From: Mycolicibacterium iranicum
GTDB lineage: Bacteria; Actinomycetota; Actinomycetes; Mycobacteriales; Mycobacteriaceae
Reading direction: 5' to 3'
Length of the DNA: 64,000 nucleotides
Assembly: GCF_002101705.1 (NCBI RefSeq)
Contig: NZ_LQPC01000002.1
Coordinates: 124,001-188,000 of the forward strand
Part shown: in pieces, positions 17,886 through 27,189 of the stretch
How positions within the stretch are numbered: position 1 is the stretch's first letter
Layout: each line of letters begins with the position of its first letter
The notes under the pieces: model-generated
Databases searched by the model: none
The model's input: the letters and a program-made list of their open reading frames with translations, nothing else
Told to the model about the DNA's origin: nothing
Translations under genes and position numbers: made by a program

Positions 17886-19013
17886 TCACCCAACTGCAGA
17901 AGCCCAATTCGCGCCGAGAAATTCGGCGTTTTTGGTGCTCTGGTCGTTGGTCGGCAGTACCGGGGTTCCGGTGACGGCGGGCAGTGCGTCGTAGGCGGCC
18001 TTGTCGACCGTCCCGGCCTCGGCCATCTGCTCGGCCCGAACCGGCCTGGCCAATCCCTTGAGATACAGATTCTGGCCCTCGTCGCTGTAGAGGAACTCCT
18101 GCCACAGGCGCGCGGCCGCGGGGTGCGGGCCGTCCTTGTTGATGGCCTGGAAGTAGTATCCGCCGACCAGGGCGTCGTTGGGCACGAACACCTTCCACGT
18201 CGGGATCTTCTTCGACTCGGCCGCATTCAGGTAATCCCAGTCGATGACGACAGGCGTCTGGCCGGATTCGACCGTGGCGGGCGTGGGGTCGACGGGCAGG
18301 AAGTTACCTGCGTCGTTGAGCCGCCGGAAGAAGTCGACACCGGGTGCGATGTCGTCGGCCGACCCGCCGTTGGCGATCGACGCCATCAGCACGCCGTTGG
18401 CCGCGGCGCTCGCAGTGGTGGGGTCACCGTTCAGCGCGACTTTGCCTCGGAACTCGGGCTTCAAAAGGTCATTGACGCCGGTGATTTCCGGAACCTTCGA
18501 CGAGTCGTAACCGATCGACATGTAGCCGCCGTAGTCGTTGACCCAGGTGCCGTCGGGATCCTTGAACTCGTCGGGAATGTCGTCGAATGTCGCCACCTTG
18601 TACGGGGCGAACATCGACGTGTTCGCCAGCGCGATCGCCTGGCCCAAGTCGAAGACGTCGGGTGCGGTGCTGCGACCCTTCTGCTGATTGGCCGCGTTGA
18701 TCTCGTCCTGGCTGTTCGCGTCGGGCTGGGCGGAGTTGACCTTGATGCCGTACTTCTCGGAGAAGGCGCTGATGATCTCGCCGTAGTTTGCCCAATCCGG
18801 CGGCAGCGCAATCACATTGAGCTCGCCTTCGGCTTTGGCGGCTTCGATGAGGCCTTCCATGCCGCCGAAGTCCTCGGCCGACGTCGCCTCCCTGGCATTC
18901 ACACCGGACTCGGTCTGGCCGCTGCTTTCCTCTTTCGCCGGCGGGGCGCACGACGCAAGCCCGAAGACCACGAGCGTTGAGGCGGTGAGCGCGAGGAACC
19001 GTGATCTGGCCAT
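17886..19013 (-). CDS. ABC-transporter solute-binding lipoprotein (PotD/iron-type), orphan
   Basis: 375 residues. The N-terminus MARSRFLALTASTLVVFGLASCAPP is a lipoprotein signal (25 residues; lipobox LASC), so the protein is anchored to the outer leaflet of the plasma membrane. The mature part has the extracellular solute-binding family 1/6 layout: LNVIALPPDWANYGEII near its start, GYDSSKVPEI and VVIDWDYLNAAESKK later. This pattern fits polyamine, thiamine-type or iron(III) binding proteins. No ATPase or permease gene is within several kilobases, so it must use a transporter encoded elsewhere or act alone. I chose the ATG at 19013 because it places the signal peptide at the terminus; ten extra in-frame codons lie upstream. 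Confidence 0.8.
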   Translation of the reverse strand: MARSRFLALTASTLVVFGLASCAPPAKEESSGQTESGVNAREATSAEDFGGMEGLIEAAKAEGELNVIALPPDWANYGEIISAFSEKYGIKVNSAQPDANSQDEINAANQQKGRSTAPDVFDLGQAIALANTSMFAPYKVATFDDIPDEFKDPDGTWVNDYGGYMSIGYDSSKVPEITGVNDLLKPEFRGKVALNGDPTTASAAANGVLMASIANGGSADDIAPGVDFFRRLNDAGNFLPVDPTPATVESGQTPVVIDWDYLNAAESKKIPTWKVFVPNDALVGGYYFQAINKDGPHPAAARLWQEFLYSDEGQNLYLKGLARPVRAEQMAEAGTVDKAAYDALPAVTGTPVLPTNDQSTKNAEFLGANWASAVG

Positions 19014-19096
19014 TGCCGACCCTTCTGAAGGAGTGGGACCCAACTCAGCGAGGGAACCTTATCGCGACTATCGGTCCGCGGCGGCCTGTTCCGGCA

Positions 19097-19936
19097 TCAG
19101 CGGGGAGGACCGCCCACCGAAGACAGCGTCGGGGTCTGTGCCACCTTGCTCGCGGCAAAGTCGGCGGCTTGTGTCACCAGGCCGTCGGAGATGTAGCGGG
19201 CATGCGCACCGAGGTCGTTGCCTGCCGAGCAGACGAAGTCGTTGGGAACGCACAACTCGATGGTCTTCGGCTGGTACAGCGAGCCGATCTTCACCGGTGG
19301 CTGCTGGATGACACCCATGAATCGCTCCGACGGCGTGCCAAGCAGCGTCACCGCGGCAACGTGATCGGCGATGTCGGAGGGCATCGGCTGTGGAACCTCC
19401 GACGCCGAGACCCCGTCGGGAATCAATTCTGTTGTCACGAAACCCATGACGGCCGCGCCCTGGGAGTAACCACCGAGCACCAGCTTGGTCTGGGGGCAGT
19501 TCGTCGCGACCTCCTGCACGTGTGTGCTGGCGTCGGCGATGCCCTGAATCGCGGTCGGGAAATCGGGGCTGGCCGGGTAGTCGACCGCGTACACACGCAC
19601 GGACTTGTCGCCGAGCTTGCTCTGCAGGTCGTCCACGAATGCCTGCCCCATCGCACCGAGGCCCGGGGCCTCCGTCGTTCCGCGTGCGAAGACGACCTCG
19701 ACGTCGGGGCAGCCGGGGGTCCCCATCGGCAGCGGCGCCCGGGCCGGGCTGGCGACGGGACCCAGTGGGGCAGGAGCCGGACCCAGCGGGGCAGGAACCG
19801 GAGGTATCGGCGGAGGCGGCACCGGAGGAAGCGGCTGCGCGAAGGCGTGCGGCGCGACCAGCGGCATGATCAGCAGACTGGCGGCGACAGCCAAGGCGGG
19901 GCGTGCGACACCAGTTAGACAGTCTGACAGTCCCAC
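19097..19936 (-). CDS. Secreted cutinase-family esterase with Pro-rich linker
   Basis: 279 residues. A signal peptide (ending near APHAFA) is followed by a 40-residue Pro/Ala-rich linker (PLPPVPPPPIPPVPAPLG) and then a cutinase domain: CPDVEVVFARGTTEAPGLG, the nucleophile elbow LGGYSQGAAVM, and a C-terminal pair CVPNDFVCS with HARYISDG carrying the Asp and His. Mycobacterial relatives hydrolyse lipids and esters outside the cell and are abundant antigens. The start is the GTG at 19936; the frame runs further upstream but loses the signal peptide character. A second, linker-free cutinase is encoded at 26.3-27.0 kb. Confidence 0.88.
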   Translation of the reverse strand: MGLSDCLTGVARPALAVAASLLIMPLVAPHAFAQPLPPVPPPPIPPVPAPLGPAPAPLGPVASPARAPLPMGTPGCPDVEVVFARGTTEAPGLGAMGQAFVDDLQSKLGDKSVRVYAVDYPASPDFPTAIQGIADASTHVQEVATNCPQTKLVLGGYSQGAAVMGFVTTELIPDGVSASEVPQPMPSDIADHVAAVTLLGTPSERFMGVIQQPPVKIGSLYQPKTIELCVPNDFVCSAGNDLGAHARYISDGLVTQAADFAASKVAQTPTLSSVGGPPR

Positions 19937-20083
19937 GGTTCGATGGTTGCACAGTTGTGTTCCGAGGGCACGCCCAAAACTCGGGTATCGCGGATCCGGG
20001 GTGTGCCACCTGCTCGCCGAATCGGTCTCCGGTGTCGTAGTGAACACCGATTCGAGGCCAGGATTCCCGGTTCGGCGATTTCC

Positions 20084-21127
20084 TCAGTCCAGCGGATTGA
20101 TGCGCGGGACGATCAGCGGATCGGCTGGCGTGAAAGGAAATTCGGGCAGGTCGTCGATGTGGGTGTTGAAGGCGGCAGCGAGGACCTCCCGTGAGTACGC
20201 GCTCGCCGATGCGCGATAGCCGATGTCGGCGGGGAACGGCTGGTCGAAGAAGATCAGGAAGTGCCACTCGTCGGTCCCGATGTTCTCGATGTGGTGCGGG
20301 TAGGCCCTCGGGATGAAGTACATGTCGCCGGTGGTCATCGTCCAGGTATCGAGCGTGCCGTCGGGATTCATGATCGTCATCCGGGCGTCGCCGTGCTGCA
20401 CGTAACCCATCTCAGCGGTGACGGGATGCCAGTGTGGTTCTCGCATGCCGTCCTCGGTGACGCGCAGCGAGTACATCGAGATGTCTTTGAGCACCGGCCA
20501 GAACTGGCTGCGCGCAAAGCGTGCATTACCGCTCACGTAGTTCAACCCGGGTGCTTGGGCTTCGACGTCGAACTTGTGCGGGTCATTGAAGTACGCCCTC
20601 GCGGGGATGTCCGGCGCACCGGTGCGGGCGGCCAGTTTGTGGTCGCGAGTGTCACGACGAATCTTGGCCATGTCGGAGGCGGGCAGATCGTAGGTGTTGC
20701 CCAGAACCGCGTCGGAGAAGGCGCCCAGAGTCGCGCCGAATCCGAAGTCTTCGGGGCGTTCGTTGCGGAAGGCGATGATGAACTCCGCGACATCGTCGCC
20801 GATGTTCTCGATGTGGTGCAGCGACCCGGATGCGGCGTGGAACATCTGGCCTGCCGTCACGATGAACGTCGAGAAGCTGCTGTGGTCGTCGAGGATCGAC
20901 ACCAGCGCGGTTCCTCGGACGCAGTAGGTGAGCTCGTTGGCGTTGGCGTGCCAGTGCGGTGTGCGCATCGCACCCGGATTCAGCAGGACCCGTTTGATCG
21001 ACAACCCCTTGAGGATCGGGAGATTGTCGGCGGTCACTCGACGCATGGAGCCGAGGTCGGACTCCTCGACGATCTCGCCGTCGTGCAATGACGCGGTGTG
21101 GCTGCTGCGCGCGATGGACGTCGTCAT
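20084..21127 (-). CDS. Bicupin, oxalate decarboxylase-like
   Basis: 347 residues with two cupin domains. The first metal site reads HWHANANELTYCVRG (about 64-78) with the later His in LHHIENIG, and the second reads PHWHPVTAEMGYVQHG with PHHIENIG; each has the two-His, Glu, His pattern for Mn. This is the architecture of oxalate decarboxylases, which split oxalate into formate and CO2, although other bicupins exist. No signal peptide, so probably cytosolic. The ATG at 21127 is preceded by a strong AGGAGG. It diverges from a DUF2993 gene across 157 bases. Confidence 0.82.
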   Translation of the reverse strand: MTTSIARSSHTASLHDGEIVEESDLGSMRRVTADNLPILKGLSIKRVLLNPGAMRTPHWHANANELTYCVRGTALVSILDDHSSFSTFIVTAGQMFHAASGSLHHIENIGDDVAEFIIAFRNERPEDFGFGATLGAFSDAVLGNTYDLPASDMAKIRRDTRDHKLAARTGAPDIPARAYFNDPHKFDVEAQAPGLNYVSGNARFARSQFWPVLKDISMYSLRVTEDGMREPHWHPVTAEMGYVQHGDARMTIMNPDGTLDTWTMTTGDMYFIPRAYPHHIENIGTDEWHFLIFFDQPFPADIGYRASASAYSREVLAAAFNTHIDDLPEFPFTPADPLIVPRINPLD

Positions 21128-21284
21128 GGTGTCCTCCTGACGGAATTTGTCGCTGACGCAGACGAGTCTGCTCCGTAGCATCCGCGCTGTCATGGACGTT
21201 GGCCGAGCTTCGCACTACCTGCTGGCGGTAACTCGTGGCAGGACTTTCTCCGCAGGTGCTTGCCGATGGTGCAGAATTACGCAG

Positions 21285-22280
21285 GTGACGAACCCGCCGC
21301 AACGCCCAGGAGATCCTGGCCGGCGAGGCCGCGGGATGCCGCCACCTGACCCGGCGACGCGACGACTTCCGCGACCCGGCGGACCGGACTCGCCGACAGA
21401 GCAGATATGGGCCCGTCCTGCCCAGCCGATGGGAGCCGCCCCGACCGAGAAAATCCGGCGGCCACCGCCGCCACCACCGCGCCCGCAGGCGCCGCCACCG
21501 CGACCTGTGCCTCCCCGGCAAACGTCGCCGGGCCCGATCGCAGAAAGCCCAAAGCGAGCAACGTTTTTCACTCGGCAAACCATCGTCCCGCTTGCGGTCA
21601 TCGCGGTCGCCGTGCTGGCGGGCGGGCTTGCAGGCGCCGAACTCTATGCCCGCCACCGCGCGGACGGCATCCTCGTCGCCGTGGCCGAATGCGTCGTTGA
21701 GGACGGGGCGACGATCTCCTACGGGGTGAATCCGCCGTTCCTGTGGCAGCACATCACCGGCCACTACACGAACATCTCGGTCGAAACAGCGGGGGATCGC
21801 GTGCAGTCGGCGAAGGGAATGACGGCAGACGTCACCCTGCGAGACGTGCGCCTTCAGGATTCCGGCGATTCCAAAGGCACCATCGGGGCGTTGGACGCGA
21901 CCCTGACGTGGACGTCGGCAGGCATCAAAGACACTGTCGCCGAGAACCTACCCGTGGTCGGCAGCCTGGTCACCGATGTCAGGACCGACCCGCAGTCCAG
22001 CACGATCGTGATGAACGCGGGCGACTCCAGCGTCACCGCGAAACCCGTTGTCTCAGAAGGAGACCTCAACCTGGAGGTGCTGGAGGTCGCGGGGCCGTTC
22101 CCGAAGGAGACGGTACAGTCGGCGCTCAACGACCTGACGAAGAAGCTCAACGACAACTACCCGCTCGGAATTCACGCCGACAGCGTCGAGGTCACCGAAA
22201 GGGGAGTCGTCGGAACGTTCTCCAGCCAAGACGCCGCCATCCCGAACGAGGAGACGAACGCCTGTTTCGCGCGGCTATAG
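21285..22280 (+). CDS. Membrane-anchored DUF2993 protein, LmeA-like
   Basis: 331 residues. A cytosolic Pro/Arg-rich N-terminus of about 95 residues (with runs such as RRPPPPPPRPQAPPPRP) precedes one membrane helix (TIVPLAVIAVAVLAGGLAGAELYA) and an extracytoplasmic DUF2993 domain of about 200 residues (VAVAECVVEDGATISYG onward). DUF2993 includes LmeA, which affects lipomannan mannan elongation in mycobacteria; this is family knowledge, not proof for this gene. The first Cys of the domain and a terminal ETNACFARL could form a disulfide. The GTG at 21285 is chosen because upstream codons are not protein-like. Confidence 0.75.
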   Translation: MTNPPQRPGDPGRRGRGMPPPDPATRRLPRPGGPDSPTEQIWARPAQPMGAAPTEKIRRPPPPPPRPQAPPPRPVPPRQTSPGPIAESPKRATFFTRQTIVPLAVIAVAVLAGGLAGAELYARHRADGILVAVAECVVEDGATISYGVNPPFLWQHITGHYTNISVETAGDRVQSAKGMTADVTLRDVRLQDSGDSKGTIGALDATLTWTSAGIKDTVAENLPVVGSLVTDVRTDPQSSTIVMNAGDSSVTAKPVVSEGDLNLEVLEVAGPFPKETVQSALNDLTKKLNDNYPLGIHADSVEVTERGVVGTFSSQDAAIPNEETNACFARL

Positions 22281-22285
22281 GTGCC

Positions 22286-22762
22286 TCAGCCGCGGCCGCG
22301 CGCCAGTTCCTCAAGTAGCGGTCGGGTGCGGTACGCGACCACCTCGTGCATGGCGACCGACATCGTCGTGCGTTCGACACCGGGAACCGCGAGAACCAGA
22401 CCCGCGACTCGATACAGGTCATCGGCATCGGTCGCTACGACACCGACCAACAGATCGGCCGCACCTGAGAGCCCGGTGACCTGGGTGATCTGGGTGACGG
22501 TCTCCAGCTCGGCAATCACGTCTTCGAGCTTGTGCTGGTCCACCACGACGGTGATGAACGCCTTCAGCGGATATCCGAGATCACGCGGAGAGACGCACCG
22601 GTCGATGGGCGCGAGCACCTTCTCCTGATCCCAGCGCGCCAATCGCGCCTGCACCGTGTTTCGTGCCAGGTTGAGCATCGTCGCCAGCTGCACCCCCGTA
22701 GCCCTCGGTGCGTCGCACAGGGCCAGTAGCAACCGTGCGTCGGTGCGGTCGAGTTTCGCCAT
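22286..22762 (-). CDS. Lrp/AsnC family transcriptional regulator
   Basis: 158 residues. An N-terminal winged helix (LDRTDARLLLALCDAPRAT then NLARNTVQARLARW) is followed by the Lrp ligand-binding domain (LKAFITVVVDQHKLEDVIAEL and VTQITQVTGLSGAADLLVGVVATD). Such proteins are feast/famine regulators that sense amino acids. The gene is divergent from the fused indolepyruvate ferredoxin oxidoreductase, 139 bases away, which handles aryl-pyruvates from aromatic amino acids; direct control of that gene in response to an amino acid is the natural inference. A perfect inverted repeat lies between them. Confidence 0.88.
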   Translation of the reverse strand: MAKLDRTDARLLLALCDAPRATGVQLATMLNLARNTVQARLARWDQEKVLAPIDRCVSPRDLGYPLKAFITVVVDQHKLEDVIAELETVTQITQVTGLSGAADLLVGVVATDADDLYRVAGLVLAVPGVERTTMSVAMHEVVAYRTRPLLEELARGRG

Positions 22763-22810
22763 GTCGCGCAGTATCCCACGTCACACCGATCGAATTATGG
22801 GCAACATGCT

Positions 22811-22827
22811 CAATCAGTTATTGATTG
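22811..22827. promoter_or_regulatory. Perfect inverted repeat, candidate Lrp operator
   Basis: CAATCA-GTTAT-TGATTG, a perfect 6-bp inverted repeat with a 5-bp centre, in an AT-rich patch of the shared region between the Lrp regulator gene and the oxidoreductase gene. Lrp/AsnC sites are typically AT-rich imperfect palindromes of about this size. Function is inferred from position. Confidence 0.5.
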
Positions 22828-22901
22828 CTTGCTCACATTGCGCGCCCCTGCCACTCTAGAGGAAGCAATACGCCCAGCAATCGCCGAGGTGGTGAGCCCC
22901 G

Positions 22902-25900
22902 ATGACGGATCTCGACGTCCGCCGACCCGACCGAAACGCCTACGAACTCAGCGACCGCTACCGCGCGGGATCGGGGGCGGTGCTGCTGACCGGTGTGCAG
23001 GCCATCGCTCGGGCTCTCGTCGAACAGCACGAGCGGGACGCGCGTGCCGGACTGAGGACGGCGACGTTCATCTCCGGCTATCAGGGCAGCCCCCTGGGCG
23101 GAGTCGACCGCATGCTGGCCGGAATGCCCGACGTGCTGGGCGCCCACGACATCACCTTCGTCCCCGGGCTGAACGAGGAACTTGCGGCGACCTCCGTGTG
23201 GGGCAGTCAAGCGGTGCTGGGCGCGGGTACGCCGACCCACGACGGCGTGTTGGGCGTCTGGTATGGCAAAGGGCCCGGCCTCGACCGCGCCACCGACGCT
23301 CTCCGGCACGCCAACATGTACGGCGTCAACGCTCGCGGCGGAATGCTGCTCCTCGTCGGTGACGACCCCGCCTCCAAATCGTCCACCGTGCCCGCGGTCA
23401 GCGAGCGCTCCTTGGCGGCGCTGGGAATCCCTGTCCTGTTCCCACGCAACGCCCGTGAGATCGTCACGATGGCAATGCACGGGATCGCGTTGTCCAGGGC
23501 GTCAGGCTGTGTGGTGGCGCTCAAGATCGTCGCCGACGTGGCCGACGGCGCGTGGTCGGTCGACGCACAAGACCTCGAAGTCGACATCGTCGTTCCCGAA
23601 ATCTACTGGGAGGGAAAGCCCTTCTCGTACCGACAGCGTCCGATGGCGGCACCCGCGGACAGTCTGCTCGCCGAGGCTGACCTGTACGGGCCGCGTGCGG
23701 AAGTCGTCCGGGCCTACGGTACGGCCAACCGCCTCGACGTCATCGAGCTCGACTCCGCGACTGCGCGCATCGGAATCGCCGCCACCGGAACTGCTTTCGA
23801 TTCGGTGCGGCAGGCTCTGTCCGACCTCGGCGCGGACGACTTTGCGCTGAGGCGGGCCGGTGTCCGACTTCTGAGAATCGGGATGCCCACCCCGCTGGGT
23901 CCCGACACGGTCACCGCGTTCGCCGACGGCCTCGACGAGATCCTGGTGGTCGAGGACAAGACCGCGTTCGTCGAGACACAAATGCGAGAGATCCTGTACG
24001 GCAGGCACGGCGCACCGCCGATCATCGGCAAGAAGGACGCGCAGGGGCGTCTGCTCGTTCCCGCAGGCGGTGAGCTGACCGCCGGACGACTGCTCGCGCC
24101 GCTGCGCCGTGTCCTCGGACAGCACCTCGACCTCAAGAAGCCGCCACCGCCTCCGTTGGCGCTGGAAGTCCTTCCCGCCCAACGTGCGGCCTACTTCTGC
24201 AGCGGATGCCCCCACAACCGCTCGACCGCGGTTCCCGAAGGGTCGCTCGCCGGCGGCGGGATCGGCTGCCACACGATGGTCACGATGTCGGGCCGCAAGG
24301 ACAGCGCTGTCACCGGCCTCACCCAGATGGGCGGCGAAGGCAGCCAGTGGATCGGTCAGGCGCCGTTCACCGATATCCCCCACCTGTTCCAGAACATCGG
24401 CGACGGCACGTTCTTCCACTCCGGCCAACTCGCGGTGCAGGCCTGTGTCGCCGCCGGGGTGAACATCACCTACAAGCTGCTCTACAACGACGTCGTCGCG
24501 ATGACCGGCGCCCAGCACGCCGAAGGGGCACTGGCGGTCGCTGCTCTGACTCACAAGCTGAAATATGAAGGTGTGCAGCAGATCATCATTTGTGCCGACG
24601 AGCCTCGCCGTCACCGCAAGCGTGCTCTGGCCGAGGGCACGCTCGTGTGGCACCGGGACCGCCTCGACGAAGCGCAGAAGAGGTTGCGCGACGTCAAAGG
24701 TGTGACGGTCCTGATCTATGACCAGCACTGTGCCGCCGACGCGCGCCGACAGCGCAAACGCGGCAGCCTGCCCACCCGGACAACCCGGGTGATCATCAAC
24801 GAGGCCGTCTGCGAAGGCTGCGGCGACTGCGGTGTGAAGTCGAATTGCCTTTCCGTGCAACCTGTCGACACCGAGTTGGGCCGCAAGACCCGTATCGACC
24901 AGACGTCCTGCAACACCGACTACAGCTGCCTCGACGGCGACTGCCCATCGTTTGTCACTGTGGAGGTGACGGGTAAGCAGCCGCCGACCAAGCGGGTGCC
25001 GTCGCCGCCCGTGCTCCCGGAACTGGCCGCGGAACCCATCACCTCCACGCACAACGTGTTCTTCGCCGGAATCGGCGGCACCGGCATCGTCACGGTGAAC
25101 CAGGTGCTGGCCACCGCCGCCTTACGGGCGGGATACGACGTCGAGAGCCTCGACCAGATCGGCCTCAGCCAGAAGGCGGGTCCTGTAGTCAGCCATCTCC
25201 GGTTCGCCGCACACGAGCTCGACCCCGCCAACCGGCTCACACCCGGCAGCGCGGACTGTTTCGTCGCCTTTGACCTGCTGGCTGCCGCCGACCCGAAGAA
25301 TCTCAGCTACGGCGATCCCACCAGAACGGTGTCGGTGGCCTCGACCAGCAAGACGCCCACCGGGAACATGGTGTACGACAAGACGATTGCCTATCCTGAC
25401 ACGGCGTCTCTGTTGGACCGGTTGGGCCGCGTCTCGCGCAGCGTGCAGTCTTTCGACGCGCTGGCGGCGGCGCAGGCGTTGTTCGGTGACACCGCCGCGG
25501 CGAACTTCCTGTTGATCGGCGCGGCCTATCAGACGGGGGCGCTGCGCATACCGGCGTATGCCATCGAGGAAGCGATCGGGATCAACGGCGTCGCCGCCGC
25601 GGCAAACGTCGCCGCGTTTCGTTGGGGCCGCGTCGCGATCGCCGATCCGGCACACTTCCACGACGTGGTCTCGCCCATGACCGATCGGCGCGCGGCGCCT
25701 GCGCCTGTGCACGTGCTGGCGGGCACCTCGTTCTGCGGGCACGTCGGCGACCTCATCGCGCGGCGCGCATCCGACCTCGTGGCGTTTCAGAATGACAAGG
25801 TCGCACGCAGGTATGTGGATGTCATGGAACAGATCTGGACCGCAGAACGTGCCGTCGGCGCCCGCACCGAGTTCAGCGAGGCGGTCGCGAGGGGGCTGTA

Positions 25901-26345
25901 CAAGTTCACCGCGTACAAGGACGAGTACGAGGTGGCGCGGCTGCTCACCGACCCTCAGTTCCTGGACCACGTCAAGTCCGAAGTGCCGGGCGGCGAAAAG
26001 CTGACCTACAGGCTGCACCCGCCTACGCTGCGGTCGATGGGCCGCACATCGAAGATCGGTCTGGGCCCGAGAAGTCATGTCGCGTTGCGTGTTCTGGCCA
26101 AAGGGAAGCTGCTGCGCGGAACTGTCTTCGATCCGTTCGGGTATGCACGTGTTCGCAAGGTCGAACGGGAACTTCTGGCCGAATACGTCTCCGTCGTGGT
26201 GCGACTGGCCGGCGAACTCGATACCGACAACTACGACCACGCAGTCGAAGTGGCCGGGTTGGCGGACATGGTGCGCGGCTACGAGGACATCAAGCTCACA
26301 AGTATTGACGCCTACCGCACCCGATTGCGAGAGCTGGGGCTCTAA
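22902..26345 (+). CDS. Fused indolepyruvate ferredoxin oxidoreductase (IorA-IorB type)
   Basis: 1147 residues. The N-terminal part is the thiamine-diphosphate-binding alpha region (FISGYQGSPLGGVDRML; later GGGIGCHTMVTMSGRK), followed by a ferredoxin-like cysteine cluster (CEGCGDCGVKSNC and CNTDYSCLDGDC) and a gamma domain (FFAGIGGTGIVTVNQVL). This is the single-chain form that oxidatively decarboxylates indolepyruvate and related aryl- or branched 2-oxo acids to acyl-CoA with reduction of ferredoxin. Start is the ATG at 22902 with GAGGTGG upstream. Its stop overlaps the stop of the convergent cutinase gene. Aerobic actinobacteria carry this form; regulation by the divergent Lrp is likely. Confidence 0.9.
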   Translation: MTDLDVRRPDRNAYELSDRYRAGSGAVLLTGVQAIARALVEQHERDARAGLRTATFISGYQGSPLGGVDRMLAGMPDVLGAHDITFVPGLNEELAATSVWGSQAVLGAGTPTHDGVLGVWYGKGPGLDRATDALRHANMYGVNARGGMLLLVGDDPASKSSTVPAVSERSLAALGIPVLFPRNAREIVTMAMHGIALSRASGCVVALKIVADVADGAWSVDAQDLEVDIVVPEIYWEGKPFSYRQRPMAAPADSLLAEADLYGPRAEVVRAYGTANRLDVIELDSATARIGIAATGTAFDSVRQALSDLGADDFALRRAGVRLLRIGMPTPLGPDTVTAFADGLDEILVVEDKTAFVETQMREILYGRHGAPPIIGKKDAQGRLLVPAGGELTAGRLLAPLRRVLGQHLDLKKPPPPPLALEVLPAQRAAYFCSGCPHNRSTAVPEGSLAGGGIGCHTMVTMSGRKDSAVTGLTQMGGEGSQWIGQAPFTDIPHLFQNIGDGTFFHSGQLAVQACVAAGVNITYKLLYNDVVAMTGAQHAEGALAVAALTHKLKYEGVQQIIICADEPRRHRKRALAEGTLVWHRDRLDEAQKRLRDVKGVTVLIYDQHCAADARRQRKRGSLPTRTTRVIINEAVCEGCGDCGVKSNCLSVQPVDTELGRKTRIDQTSCNTDYSCLDGDCPSFVTVEVTGKQPPTKRVPSPPVLPELAAEPITSTHNVFFAGIGGTGIVTVNQVLATAALRAGYDVESLDQIGLSQKAGPVVSHLRFAAHELDPANRLTPGSADCFVAFDLLAAADPKNLSYGDPTRTVSVASTSKTPTGNMVYDKTIAYPDTASLLDRLGRVSRSVQSFDALAAAQALFGDTAAANFLLIGAAYQTGALRIPAYAIEEAIGINGVAAAANVAAFRWGRVAIADPAHFHDVVSPMTDRRAAPAPVHVLAGTSFCGHVGDLIARRASDLVAFQNDKVARRYVDVMEQIWTAERAVGARTEFSEAVARGLYKFTAYKDEYEVARLLTDPQFLDHVKSEVPGGEKLTYRLHPPTLRSMGRTSKIGLGPRSHVALRVLAKGKLLRGTVFDPFGYARVRKVERELLAEYVSVVVRLAGELDTDNYDHAVEVAGLADMVRGYEDIKLTSIDAYRTRLRELGL

Positions 26346-27022
26346 ACACGTTGCTGCACATGCTTGGTGATCCACTGGGCCGCCAGCTTCACCAGTCCGG
26401 ACTGCGGGTAGCGCACATGCGCGGAGAAGTCGTCGCCGCGTGAACAGATCGGGTCACCGGTGTTGCACAGGTCTGCCGTCCTGGCGCCGAAATCCGGGCT
26501 GAGGACGGTCAGCGGTCTGCCGAACCGGGCCGACGGGTTGCCGAAGACGGCGATCGCCGCCACATGGGGCACGACGGCCAGCGGCAGCGGCGCGGTGTAG
26601 CCCAGTCCCGCGATGGGTGACGTGGCGACGACGTCGATGACGGCCGCGCCCTGGGAATAGCCGCCCATCACGATCTTGCTGTCGGGGCATTGCGCGGCAA
26701 TGGTTTGAACGCGCCTGCTGGCGTCATTGGCGCCGGTGGCGACCTGCGCGAAATCCCACGAAGCCGGGTACTTCACCGCGTAGGTGCCGATCGACTGTCC
26801 CTTGACCATCGGCTGCAGCGTCTTGACCAACGACGTGCCGACCACGCCGAGGCCAGGCGGTTCGTCAGTCCCGCGGGCGAAGACGATCTCGATGTCATTG
26901 CAGCGGGGTGCGGCCGTCACGACGGGTGCGCTGAGAGCGGCTGATGTCAGGGCCATCACGAGCGCCGATCCCGCGGCGATCAGCCGTCGGCGCGTCAGCG
27001 CGGCGATGATGCGAACAGCCAC
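26342..27022 (-). CDS. Secreted cutinase-family esterase
   Basis: 226 residues. A signal peptide (VRIIAALTRRRLIAAGSALV then ending APVVTAAP) is followed directly by the cutinase domain: CNDIEIVFARGTDEPPGLG, nucleophile GGYSQGAAV, and CNTGDPICS with HVRYPQSG providing Asp and His. Compact, with no Pro-rich linker, unlike the cutinase at 19.1-19.9 kb. The GTG at 27022 follows a GAGGAGAGG ribosome site; an in-frame start further up would give an unlikely Ser-rich N-terminus. The stop codons of this gene and of the oxidoreductase overlap tail to tail. Confidence 0.88.
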   Translation of the reverse strand: MAVRIIAALTRRRLIAAGSALVMALTSAALSAPVVTAAPRCNDIEIVFARGTDEPPGLGVVGTSLVKTLQPMVKGQSIGTYAVKYPASWDFAQVATGANDASRRVQTIAAQCPDSKIVMGGYSQGAAVIDVVATSPIAGLGYTAPLPLAVVPHVAAIAVFGNPSARFGRPLTVLSPDFGARTADLCNTGDPICSRGDDFSAHVRYPQSGLVKLAAQWITKHVQQRV

Positions 27023-27189
27023 GGGCCTCTCCTCGACCTGGCGGTTACTGGACGATGACGGGCATGGTGTACCCATCTGTCACAATTTTCACTCCAGCAC
27101 CAGTATGCCGTGGGTCACCGACGGGCGATGCGCCAGCGCACGACCCGCGAGCGGAAAGGGTGGCCGATCCCAACTAGTGGGTGACAGGG

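Noticed and set aside
23502..25052. 516-codon minus-strand frame within the indolepyruvate oxidoreductase gene
   Set aside because: No motif, and the sense strand has cofactor sites and a cysteine cluster in the right order.
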